Assembly: GCA_903876795.1 (NCBI GenBank)
Contig: CAIRBK010000096.1
Coordinates: 1 to 40,107 of the forward strand
Length of the DNA: 40,107 nt
Direction of reading: 5' to 3'
Origin: an uncultured Verrucomicrobiota bacterium
GTDB lineage: Bacteria; Verrucomicrobiota; Verrucomicrobiia; Opitutales; Opitutaceae
Shown here: in pieces, positions 33,338 through 40,107 of the stretch
How the letters are laid out: each line of letters starts with the position of its first letter
How positions within the stretch are numbered: position 1 is the first letter of the stretch
The notes under the pieces: generated by a model
What the model was told of the DNA's origin: nothing
Seen by the model: the letters and a program-made list of their open reading frames with translations, nothing else
Database searches by the model: none
Made by a program: the position numbers and the translations under genes

Positions 33338-34185
33338 TATTCAGATTCCTCGGTTTCGTCCTCGGCCAATCGAGCGATTTTTTTGGCATGGGCCTTAAGG
33401 CTGACGCTTCCGCGCTGCTTGTAGTCCAGATAGGTCTTCAGGTTAATATAGGGACGTTGAATGCCTGCGGCCTCTGCCATGTCCCTCGTGAGATAAAACA
33501 TCCAATAGTCGTCGTAAACTTCCTCGCCGAGCGAAGCGAAAGGACCGGCTCCGCCGATCAGCGCGTCGATCTTATCGACCGAGCCGATGTTTTTCGTGTT
33601 TCCGCTGCCGGGACGTGCGGTTGCAATTCTGTATTTGGGTTGGGCGAAGAACTCGAAGTTTTTAATGACGGATGGTATCGCGGCCAGATCGGCGAGCGCG
33701 AATTGTTTTCGTTCATCGGCGACCTCGTCGCATTTAGAATATACTACGCCCAAAACAAAGTGCGCAGTATATTGATTATAAGGATATAGCGTATTTTTAT
33801 TGCTATCCCGATTTCTAAAATAACCGGTGAACGCGCCGAGTGTCATTCCGTTCACCTTGGTTTCGCTTTCGCGATAGGTGCTCTTGATGTCCACGGCGAA
33901 CTTATTGCCCGAGGCTTTGTGCGTGAAAGTCAGATCCGGGTAAAAATTTTGGTGCTGGCAAAGCTCGATCTCCAGGCGATGTTTCTTTGCGAACTCCACA
34001 AACATCGGAAAAAGAAGAAGTTCCAGGACTTTAGATACGATTTTTGTATCAACTGAGATGGAATACACACGCTGGTAAACGTCGATGAACCCCTTGATAA
34101 TCCATTCACCCTCATTGGTGGCGACGGCTTTCGCAAAGGAAGCGGCGTGCGTCTGGAGGAGTTTCAAGAACTTGTCCGATGTCAT
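33337..34185 (-). CDS. EcoRV-type type II restriction endonuclease
   Basis: 282 residues, a clear R.EcoRV homologue. The catalytic set is intact: E55 in DTKIVSKVLELL, D84 in QNFYPDLTF, and D99/K101 in AVDIKSTY (EcoRV E45, D74, D90, K92). The recognition loop PGSGNTKNIGS matches the EcoRV GSGNTTNIGS that reads GATATC, and the TLGAFTGYFRN...YPYNQYTAHF block also matches. It is predicted to cut GATATC. The nuclease precedes the methylase with one overlapping base. No controller (C) gene is visible upstream, where only 60 bp separate it from SNF2-B. Lower GC suggests transfer. Confidence 0.95.
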   Translation of the reverse strand: MTSDKFLKLLQTHAASFAKAVATNEGEWIIKGFIDVYQRVYSISVDTKIVSKVLELLLFPMFVEFAKKHRLEIELCQHQNFYPDLTFTHKASGNKFAVDIKSTYRESETKVNGMTLGAFTGYFRNRDSNKNTLYPYNQYTAHFVLGVVYSKCDEVADERKQFALADLAAIPSVIKNFEFFAQPKYRIATARPGSGNTKNIGSVDKIDALIGGAGPFASLGEEVYDDYWMFYLTRDMAEAAGIQRPYINLKTYLDYKQRGSVSLKAHAKKIARLAEDETEESE

Positions 34186-34237
34186 CGATGCGAGGGTGTG
34201 AGTGGGCGCGGAGAAAGTAAAGCGAACGACCCTGTTC

Positions 34238-34442
34238 CGACGGGATCAGCCGAGGATGCGGCGGAGGCTTTCGAGGTCCATCACCGTGGCCAGGCTTTCT
34301 TCTTGCACGACGGCGGCGGCGAGGGCGGCTTTTTCGCGTTGGAGGGCGCGGATTTTTTCCTCGACCGTTTCCTTCGCGATCAGGCGGTAGGCCATCACCT
34401 GGTTTTTCTGGCCGATGCGGTGGGTGCGGTCGATCGCCTGCG
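34238..34442. repeat. 205-bp direct repeat, right copy (3' end of SNF2-B)
   Basis: Partner of 32112-32316. Differences are one A/G in the GTTGGAGRGCG part and two in GACCGTKTCCTTCGYGAT. The copy is in its natural place within the intact SNF2-B gene. Confidence 0.95.
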
Positions 34443-37400
34443 CCTCCACGGCGGGATTCCACCACGGATCGTAGAGGACAACGTAGCTGGCGGCGGTGAG
34501 GTTGAGGCCCGAACCGGCGGCCTTGAGCGAAAGCAGAAACACGGGCGGGCCGTCGGAGGCCTGGAACCGGTTGACAAGGGTTTGGCGATCTTCGGTCTGG
34601 CCGGTGAGCAGGAGGTGGCCGATGTCGCGCGCAACCAACTCGGCGCGGATGAGTTCGAGCATGGTCACGAACTGCGAGAAAACCAGGACGCGGTGCCCCT
34701 CGGCCACAAGAGGCTCGAGGGTGTCAAGGAGGGCTTCGAGCTTGGCGCTGTCGGGGGCCGGAGACGGTGCCGGGGCGCCCACGCTCCCGGCAGCGGCGGC
34801 TTTGGCGGGGCGGCCGCGTTTTTTGGGGGCGGGGGATTTTTCGGAGGAGTCGAGTCCGACGAGGCGGGGGTCGCAGCAGATCTGGCGGAGGCGGAGGAGG
34901 GATTGGAGGATGTTGAAGCGCTGGGCGTCGAACTGGCGGGCATCTTTGACCTGAAGGAGGAGCTGGCGGGCGCGCTTGAGCTCGGCCTCGTAGAGGGCGC
35001 GCTGGGGGCCTTCGAGTTCGCAGGCGATTTCCTCCTCGATTCGGGCAGGCAGGTCGCGGGCGACCTGGCCCTTGGTGCGGCGAAGCATGAACGGGCGCAC
35101 GCGGGCGGCGAGGCGGGCGCGGGCACCGGCGGGATCGTCTTTGTCGTTGTAGAGTCGCTGGAAGGCGGCCTGCGGGCCGAGGAGGCCGGGTTGCGCGAAG
35201 GCGAAGAGGCTCCAGAGGTCGAGGAGGCGGTTTTCGACGGGTGTGCCGGTGAGGACGAGGCGGTGGCGGGCGGGCAGATCGCGGGCGGCCCGGGCGGTGG
35301 CGCTGGCGGGATTTTTGATGTTCTGGCCTTCGTCGAGGACGACCGCGTCCCAGGGGATGGCGACGAGTTCGGCGGCGCGGAGGCGGAGCTGGGTGTAGTT
35401 GATGACGAGCAGCGAGGCGTCGGAGGGCGGGGGCTGGCCGGTCGAAAGACGAGCTGCGGTGAGGGCGGGGGTGAAGCGGGCGGCTTCAACGGACCAGTTG
35501 GGGACGACGGATTTGGGGGCGACGATGAGGGCGCGGAAAGCGGGGGCGGGGGCATCCGCTCGTTGGCGCTCGCAGCCGCCACGGCCGGCCAGGTGGAGGA
35601 TCCAGGCGAGGGTCTGGAGGGTTTTGCCAAGGCCCATGTCGTCGGCGAGCACGCCGCCGAGACCTTGGGCGGAGAGGTGGGCGAGGAAGTGGTAACCTTC
35701 GAGTTGATACGGGCGCAGGTCGGCGGCGAGTCCCCCGGGAAGCGGCGGAGGCGGCAAGGCGCGGAGCTCGGCAGAGCGGGCGCGCAGGCGGGCGGCGAGC
35801 GAGGCGTCGGCCACGGGGGCCTCGGCCAGCTGGAGGGCGTGGTAACGGTGGGTGACGGGGCGGCCGGAAAGGGCCTCGGAGTCGGCGGCGAGGCCGAGGC
35901 GGTCGAGCGCGGCGCGTTCCTCTGGAGTCAAGGCGGCGTCGAGGGAGAGGCGTTGCCAGCCGCGCTTGGGCAGGCGAACCCATTGGCCGCAGGCTTTGAC
36001 AAGGATCTGGATTTCGTCGGGCGTGAGGGTGAGGTCTTCGGGTTGGAGTTGGAGGGTGAGGTCGAACCAATCCTGGCCGGAGGCTTCGGCGGGCGCGGCG
36101 CTGACGGCGAGGCGGGCGCGCAGCGGGGCACCGAGGAGGCTCTGAAGGTTGGGCGAAACCTCGATGGCGAGGTCGGAGGGGAGCGCGGCGCGCCAGGCGA
36201 GAAAATCGTCGGGAAAGCTTTTCCCGGCGGTGCGCATCCAGGAACCGGCCCAATCGGAGTAATGGAGACCAAAGGCGCCGAAGGTGGCGCCGACGGCATT
36301 GGCGGCGGTGAGGTCGTAGGTATAGTGGGGATCGTCGGCACCGGCGGGCGCGGGGCGACCGTCTTCGGTCCATTGCCAGCCGCCGACGCCGGGCCAGTGC
36401 TGGAGGCAGCGCGGGTGGTCACTGGTGGCGAAGAGCCGGACGTGCAGGGCGGGCGACTGGCCGGGGGAGTCCTCGGGTTCCTGCAGGCAGCAGCGCAGGA
36501 GCGGGCGGAGGGGGACGGTTTTGAATTTGGCCTCGACGGAAGCTGGCAGGGCCACGCCGAAGGTGCGCAGGGCGGAGGCGATGCCGGGGTCGGCCAACGC
36601 GGCGACAGGCAGGCGCGTGGGGAGCGGAAAGGGGCCGCGCCAGACGCGGTCGTCGAGGAGATAGAGCGGGGCTTTGCCGGTGACAATCGGGATCAGCCCC
36701 TCGGGGGCAGGCGTGAGATCGGGGCGGACGAGCGTGAGGGTGAGCCGGGCGGGGTCGGCAGGGTCCGGGCGGGTGATGTGGCGGAGCGGCTCGGGCTCAA
36801 TGCGGAACGGGCTGCCGTCAGGAAGCACGATGGCGGGTGCGGCGGGCTCGTGGGCGAGGAGGCGGGAGAGCAGGTCGCCGGAGAGCCCGGCAATCTGGTA
36901 ACGCAGGTCGTAGCCGGCACCGAGGCGCAGGAACAGGGCGAGCGCCTGGGCGGCGGCCGGAAGGGAGGCGAGATCGTCGAGGCCGGCGACGGCGAGTTCG
37001 CCGAGCCATTTTTGGGTGGGGGCTTTCCACGGCTTGTTTACGAGGAAGCGGACTTCGAGCCGGGCTCTGCCGTCGGGCAGAAGGGCGAGCCGGAGGTCGG
37101 CTGGGGCGACGAAATCGCGGGGAGGGGAAAAGGATTCCATCCTGACGTGCGCCGAGAGGGTGCGGCGCCAGTGGTCGAGTTCTTTTTGGACGAGGCGGGA
37201 TTCGACGGCGGCGCGCACGGCGGCGGTGTCGGTCATGGGACGGAACACCTCGGGAATGGGGCGGCCGGCGCGTTCGGCGTCGTAGGCGAGGTATTGCCAA
37301 AGGGCCCAAGGGTCGGCGGGCGGTTTTTCACGGGGCCACCAGTCGGCGAAGACGGGCTCCCATTCACCGGAAAACGCTTCGGGACTGACGGTGAAGCCGT

Positions 37401-37932
37401 GATTGCGGAGATGCCGGGGAATGAGACGGTGTTGGTGGGAGCGGAATTCGTTGAAAAGGGCGGAGAGTTGGCCGAGGCGGTGCCCTTCGTCGGTGGTGAG
37501 GGAACGGCCGAGCTTTTCGGCGAGCTTGGGGGTCCACTCCTGGCGGAAAGTAAGTTTGGGGCTGGCCGAAGGCGCGGGCGTGGCGGCGGGCAGTTTGCTC
37601 GCGGAGGTGACTCCGGGAAAGGCTCGGGCGGCCTGGCGGTTAAGCCAGGTGCGGGCGAGCGCGTAGGCGTGTTTGCAGCCGCGTTCCACCGGACAACTGC
37701 ACTCGGAGTGCCAGGCGGTGCCGTCCCAGTGCAGGGTCGTGGTGTAGGGATCGGATTCGGAGCCTTGGACCGAGGCGGTCAGCACGTCGCCGTCTTCCCA
37801 TACCTCGGTCACGCAGCGGGCGCGGGCGTAGGCTTCGCCGCGTTTGACGGTGTTGTGATCGTAGCTAGCGAGCCCACGGTCCAGCGCTTGCAGCGCCAGA
37901 GAACTGGTCAGAGGTGAAACCGGGTCTGGCAT
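34246..37932 (-). CDS. SWIM-SNF2 family helicase/ATPase (paralogue B)
   Basis: 1228 residues. SWIM zinc finger C78-x-C80, C86-x-H88 (ECSCPVERGCKHAYA), long Ala/Arg/Pro-rich middle, then SNF2 core: DDMGLGKT near 764, DEGQ near 866, HRIGQ near 1171, and C-terminus VVQEESLATVMDLESLRRILG. It shares domain order with paralogue A but is 129 residues longer. One extra piece between the helicase lobes (about residue 1040) carries KKRGRPAK, an AT-hook-like motif absent from A. The ATG at 37930-37932 begins MPDPVSPL; an upstream ATG adds 11 residues. Its last 60 codons are repeated in the remnant. The R-M genes lie immediately downstream, so read-through is possible. Confidence 0.93.
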   Translation of the reverse strand: MPDPVSPLTSSLALQALDRGLASYDHNTVKRGEAYARARCVTEVWEDGDVLTASVQGSESDPYTTTLHWDGTAWHSECSCPVERGCKHAYALARTWLNRQAARAFPGVTSASKLPAATPAPSASPKLTFRQEWTPKLAEKLGRSLTTDEGHRLGQLSALFNEFRSHQHRLIPRHLRNHGFTVSPEAFSGEWEPVFADWWPREKPPADPWALWQYLAYDAERAGRPIPEVFRPMTDTAAVRAAVESRLVQKELDHWRRTLSAHVRMESFSPPRDFVAPADLRLALLPDGRARLEVRFLVNKPWKAPTQKWLGELAVAGLDDLASLPAAAQALALFLRLGAGYDLRYQIAGLSGDLLSRLLAHEPAAPAIVLPDGSPFRIEPEPLRHITRPDPADPARLTLTLVRPDLTPAPEGLIPIVTGKAPLYLLDDRVWRGPFPLPTRLPVAALADPGIASALRTFGVALPASVEAKFKTVPLRPLLRCCLQEPEDSPGQSPALHVRLFATSDHPRCLQHWPGVGGWQWTEDGRPAPAGADDPHYTYDLTAANAVGATFGAFGLHYSDWAGSWMRTAGKSFPDDFLAWRAALPSDLAIEVSPNLQSLLGAPLRARLAVSAAPAEASGQDWFDLTLQLQPEDLTLTPDEIQILVKACGQWVRLPKRGWQRLSLDAALTPEERAALDRLGLAADSEALSGRPVTHRYHALQLAEAPVADASLAARLRARSAELRALPPPPLPGGLAADLRPYQLEGYHFLAHLSAQGLGGVLADDMGLGKTLQTLAWILHLAGRGGCERQRADAPAPAFRALIVAPKSVVPNWSVEAARFTPALTAARLSTGQPPPSDASLLVINYTQLRLRAAELVAIPWDAVVLDEGQNIKNPASATARAARDLPARHRLVLTGTPVENRLLDLWSLFAFAQPGLLGPQAAFQRLYNDKDDPAGARARLAARVRPFMLRRTKGQVARDLPARIEEEIACELEGPQRALYEAELKRARQLLLQVKDARQFDAQRFNILQSLLRLRQICCDPRLVGLDSSEKSPAPKKRGRPAKAAAAGSVGAPAPSPAPDSAKLEALLDTLEPLVAEGHRVLVFSQFVTMLELIRAELVARDIGHLLLTGQTEDRQTLVNRFQASDGPPVFLLSLKAAGSGLNLTAASYVVLYDPWWNPAVEAQAIDRTHRIGQKNQVMAYRLIAKETVEEKIRALQREKAALAAAVVQEESLATVMDLESLRRILG

Positions 37933-37952
37933 GGACGGTTGCTTTGCACGAA

Positions 37953-37992
37953 CCACTCCCCGCAACTTGCGGCCGGGGGTTGCGGGGAGTGG
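37953..37992 (-). terminator. Strong hairpin after glyS
   Basis: A perfect 14-bp stem, CCACTCCCCGCAAC (37953-37966) with GTTGCGGGGAGTGG (37979-37992), with a 12-base loop. It lies 20 bp after the glycyl-tRNA synthetase stop and 21 bp before the SNF2-B start. There is no T-run, so a terminator role rests on stem strength alone; a DNA-level role is possible. Confidence 0.6.
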
Positions 37993-38011
37993 CCGGAATC
38001 CCGGGAGATTT

Positions 38012-39622
38012 TCAGTAAACCTGCTCTTCCAGGAGGGCGAAGAGCTCGGCCTCGGTGATGCGCTTCTGGGCCATCGAGTCGCGCTCGCGGAGGGTGAAGG
38101 TGTCGCCCTCTTTCTCGATCGTGTCGAAGTCGATGGTCACGCACCACGGTGTGCCTATCTCGTCCTGGCGGCGGTAGCGGCGGCCGACGGCGCCGGCTTC
38201 ATCGTAGAAACACGGGTACTTGCGCTTGAGCTTCTGGTAGAGCTTCTGGGCGCGGGCGACGAGCGCCTCCTTGTTCTTGAGGAGCGGAAGCACGGCGACC
38301 TTGACCGGCGCGATGCGCGGGCTGAGGCGGAGCACGGTGCGGGTCTCAGTGTTGCCCTTCTCGTCGGTGACCTGCTCCTCGGCGTAGCCGGAGGCGAGGA
38401 CGGCGAGGAAAATGCGGTCGAGGCCCACGGCGGGCTCGATCACATGGGGGACAAACTTCTTCTTGGTGGCCTCGTCGAAGATTTCCTGCGGCTTGCCGGA
38501 GGCGTTGGCGTGCTGCGTAAGGTCGTAGTTGCCGCGCGCGGCGATACCCCAGAGCTCCTGAACGCCGAAGGGGAACCGGAACATGATGTCGGTCGTGCCC
38601 TTGGAGTAGAACGCCAGCTTTTCCCTGAGGTGGTCGTATTCGGAAATGTGCGACGCGGGAAGGCCGATGGAGAGGAGCCAGTCCTTGCACCAGTTGATCC
38701 AGTAGCGGTGCCACCTGGCCCAGTCGTCGTCCTCGTGGATGAAGAACTCCATCTCCATCTGCTCGAACTCGCGGGAGCGGAAGATGAAGTTGCGCGGCGT
38801 GATCTCGTTGCGGAACGACTTGCCGGTCTGGGCGATGCCGAAGGGCAGTTTCACGCGGCCGGTGTCCACGACGTTTTTGAAATCGACGAACATGCCCTGC
38901 GCGGTCTCGGGGCGCAGGTAGGCGACGGACGAGGCGTCGGTCATGGCGCCGACGTTCGTCTGGAACATCATGTTGAAGGCGCGCGGCGGCGTGAGGTCGG
39001 GGTTGCCGGTGGCGGGCGACGGGATCTGCGTGATCTCCTCGGGGCGAGCCTCCGTCATGTCTTTGATAACCAGAGGCAGGATTTGCCCGCGAATCGCCTT
39101 CTTTCGCTTCAGTTGCTCTGCCTTCTCCTGAAGTTCCTCTCGGGTTCGTTCACTTTCTAAGGCAGAAACATATCCAATGATTTCCACGTCGAGAGTTTTA
39201 TCTTCGAACGAAGAGATATTGATACCCGACGACGTTGTGGTTTTTGTCTCGCCGGTCGTCTCAATGAGCTTAGCACCCACGTTTACAGGGGCGAAGAAGA
39301 GCTGGTCCGCACGATAGCGCTGCTTGCTAACTTTGCAGTCCACGAGCGGGTCGGAGAAGCCGGCGACGTGGCCGGAGGCCTCCCAGACCTTCGGGTGCAT
39401 GATGATCGACGTCTCGATGCCGACGATGTCGTCGCGGCGGCGGACCATGTCGTTCCACCAGCAGTCGCGGATGTTCTTTTTGAGCTCCACGCCGAGGGGT
39501 CCGTAGTCGAAGAAACCGTTGAGGCCTCCGTAGATTTCGGACGACGGGAAAACAAAACCGCGGCGTTTCGCGAGGGAAACGACGGCTTCCATGAGGTTGG
39601 CGGGCTCGGTCTGCGTGGACAT
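38012..39622 (-). CDS. glyS: Glycyl-tRNA synthetase (class II, single-chain type)
   Basis: Charges tRNA-Gly. 536 residues, alpha2 type. N-terminal [26 protein letters not shown], motif 2 region [37 protein letters not shown], and motif 3 [10 protein letters not shown] are all present, and the anticodon-binding domain is complete. Residues roughly 115-185 ([16 protein letters not shown]...[18 protein letters not shown]) fill a variable region and are encoded by noticeably AT-richer DNA (about 39080-39290) than the rest of the gene. Start ATG 39620-39622; an ATG 15 bases upstream is also in frame. A strong hairpin follows the stop. Confidence 0.95.
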   Translation of the reverse strand: MSTQTEPANLMEAVVSLAKRRGFVFPSSEIYGGLNGFFDYGPLGVELKKNIRDCWWNDMVRRRDDIVGIETSIIMHPKVWEASGHVAGFSDPLVDCKVSKQRYRADQLFFAPVNVGAKLIETTGETKTTTSSGINISSFEDKTLDVEIIGYVSALESERTREELQEKAEQLKRKKAIRGQILPLVIKDMTEARPEEITQIPSPATGNPDLTPPRAFNMMFQTNVGAMTDASSVAYLRPETAQGMFVDFKNVVDTGRVKLPFGIAQTGKSFRNEITPRNFIFRSREFEQMEMEFFIHEDDDWARWHRYWINWCKDWLLSIGLPASHISEYDHLREKLAFYSKGTTDIMFRFPFGVQELWGIAARGNYDLTQHANASGKPQEIFDEATKKKFVPHVIEPAVGLDRIFLAVLASGYAEEQVTDEKGNTETRTVLRLSPRIAPVKVAVLPLLKNKEALVARAQKLYQKLKRKYPCFYDEAGAVGRRYRRQDEIGTPWCVTIDFDTIEKEGDTFTLRERDSMAQKRITEAELFALLEEQVY

Positions 39623-39714
39623 AAGTGGGCCTGACATAGCCGGGTCGCCGTGCCCGGGTCAACGCCGGGTTGCGGGGTCAACCCGGCGCAACGGCCCCGC
39701 CGTTCCGCCACGGA

Positions 39715-39909
39715 TCACGGAGCGGCCGGCGCAGGGGGATCGCAGAACGAAACCGTGGGTACCAGGACCGGGCGATGGGGGCCGCGACCCGTCAGCGCGC
39801 GGACGATTTCCCGGCCCATGCCATAGAGTACGGAGGCGCCTTGAATGCGAATCGTGCGTTCTTCGTTGGCGGGCGTAACGCTGGGTTCGGCGCGGAAAAA
39901 GCCCACCAA
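39715..39909 (-). CDS. Possible truncated SecB-like protein
   Basis: 64 residues read from a TTG (or the GTG next to it). The pattern is VLVGFFRAEPSVTP, then RIQGASVLYGMGREIVRALTGRGPHRPVLVPTVSF. It recalls the C-terminal half of SecB-fold chaperones, where the LY..RE+...LTGRGP...PTVSF helix-and-strand end is typical. The N-terminal half of a SecB domain is absent. The frame stays open upstream as far as the stop of the neighbouring gene, but offers no ATG. It could be a fragment, a misjudged start or an unrelated small protein. Confidence 0.35.
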   Translation of the reverse strand: MVGFFRAEPSVTPANEERTIRIQGASVLYGMGREIVRALTGRGPHRPVLVPTVSFCDPPAPAAP

Positions 39910-39993
39910 GACGACGCGGTCGCTTGCAGGAGAAATTAGCGGCGGCCTTGGTGGGGGTGCATTTATCCTAAAATGCGCAGTTGAAGGAAGGTT

Positions 39994-40107
39994 TTAAGTT
40001 GAGGAGGCGGGGATTGGGACGGGAAGAGGCGGTGAGATTTTCAACTGCGGCGCAGTTGAGGCGAGCCACTCGGCTACGCGGGTGTAGCCGGCTTTGAGTT
40101 GTTCCCA
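39994..40107 (-). CDS. C-terminal tail of an unidentified gene, cut by window edge
   Basis: The last 37 codons, beginning WEQLKAGYTRVAEWLASTAP and ending in a Pro-rich tail before TAA (39994-39996). The stop is in the same frame as the SecB-like reading further down, with 84 bp between. Too short to identify. Confidence 0.5.
   Translation of the reverse strand, partial: WEQLKAGYTRVAEWLASTAPQLKISPPLPVPIPASST

Noticed and set aside
34186-34245. A controller (C) protein gene for the EcoRV-like unit
   Set aside because: Only 60 bp separate the nuclease from SNF2-B; no helix-turn-helix ORF fits there.
34147-37917. 1256-codon open frame on the plus strand opposite SNF2-B
   Set aside because: Gly/Glu/Ala-rich mirror of the helicase's codon bias; the minus-strand helicase has all motifs.
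1-40107. CRISPR array or insertion sequence
   Set aside because: No regularly spaced repeats and no transposase or integrase gene were seen; the R-M flanking repeats are helicase sequence, not terminal inverted repeats.

Overview
The window looks like chromosome of a high-GC member of the Verrucomicrobiota, most likely Opitutaceae. That is an inference from: two PEP-CTERM (exosortase-sorted) proteins, GTP-type PEP carboxykinase, a short topoisomerase IV-like ParC/ParE pair of the Bacteroidetes/Verrucomicrobia kind, paired SWIM-SNF2 helicases, weak or absent Shine-Dalgarno sequences and some GTG starts. No rRNA, tRNA or CRISPR array was found.

Layout. 1-9.2 kb is core metabolism: the start of an ammonium transporter, a DUF456 membrane protein, hemN, pckG, a cation-efflux transporter, a two-ACT-domain protein, mdh with a clear terminator, an unknown protein, a NUDIX hydrolase and panD. 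9.2-14.8 kb holds topoisomerase IV-like parC and parE with a YjjJ-type HipA kinase gene between them. 15.1-18.3 kb is a lower-GC islet bounded by two copies of an approximately 99-bp repeat; it carries a PEP-CTERM protein, a GNAT acetyltransferase, a DUF6916 protein and a phage-tail-collar protein. 18.3-26.5 kb returns to household and envelope genes: succinyl/acetyl-CoA transferase, an AsmA-like lipid/envelope protein, a monothiol DsbA-like protein, a Cys-rich membrane protein behind a second PEP-CTERM gene, a fatty-acid-hydroxylase-like membrane protein, a valine-rich leader peptide with an attenuator-type terminator, and panE.

27.0-37.9 kb is the most unusual part. Two paralogous SWIM-SNF2 helicases flank two restriction-modification (R-M) modules, all on the minus strand. 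One module is an adenine methylase plus an HNH nuclease of unknown specificity. The other is a clear EcoRV-type pair whose nuclease keeps the EcoRV catalytic residues and recognition loop, so GATATC is the predicted site. The EcoRV-like unit is bracketed by a 205-bp direct repeat of the 3' end of the downstream helicase (3 mismatches), and one repeat lies in a scrambled helicase remnant. This is the layout expected from R-M insertion with long target duplication. The window closes with glycyl-tRNA synthetase, a possible truncated SecB-like ORF and the tail of an unknown gene.

How it fits together. pckG, mdh, the CoA-transferase and oxygen-independent HemN suit a facultative or anaerobic central metabolism built around C4 acids and acetate. 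panD and panE both feed pantothenate/CoA synthesis. The accessory content (R-M modules, HipA-like kinase, tail-collar islet, exosortase substrates) sits in discrete blocks between the core genes.
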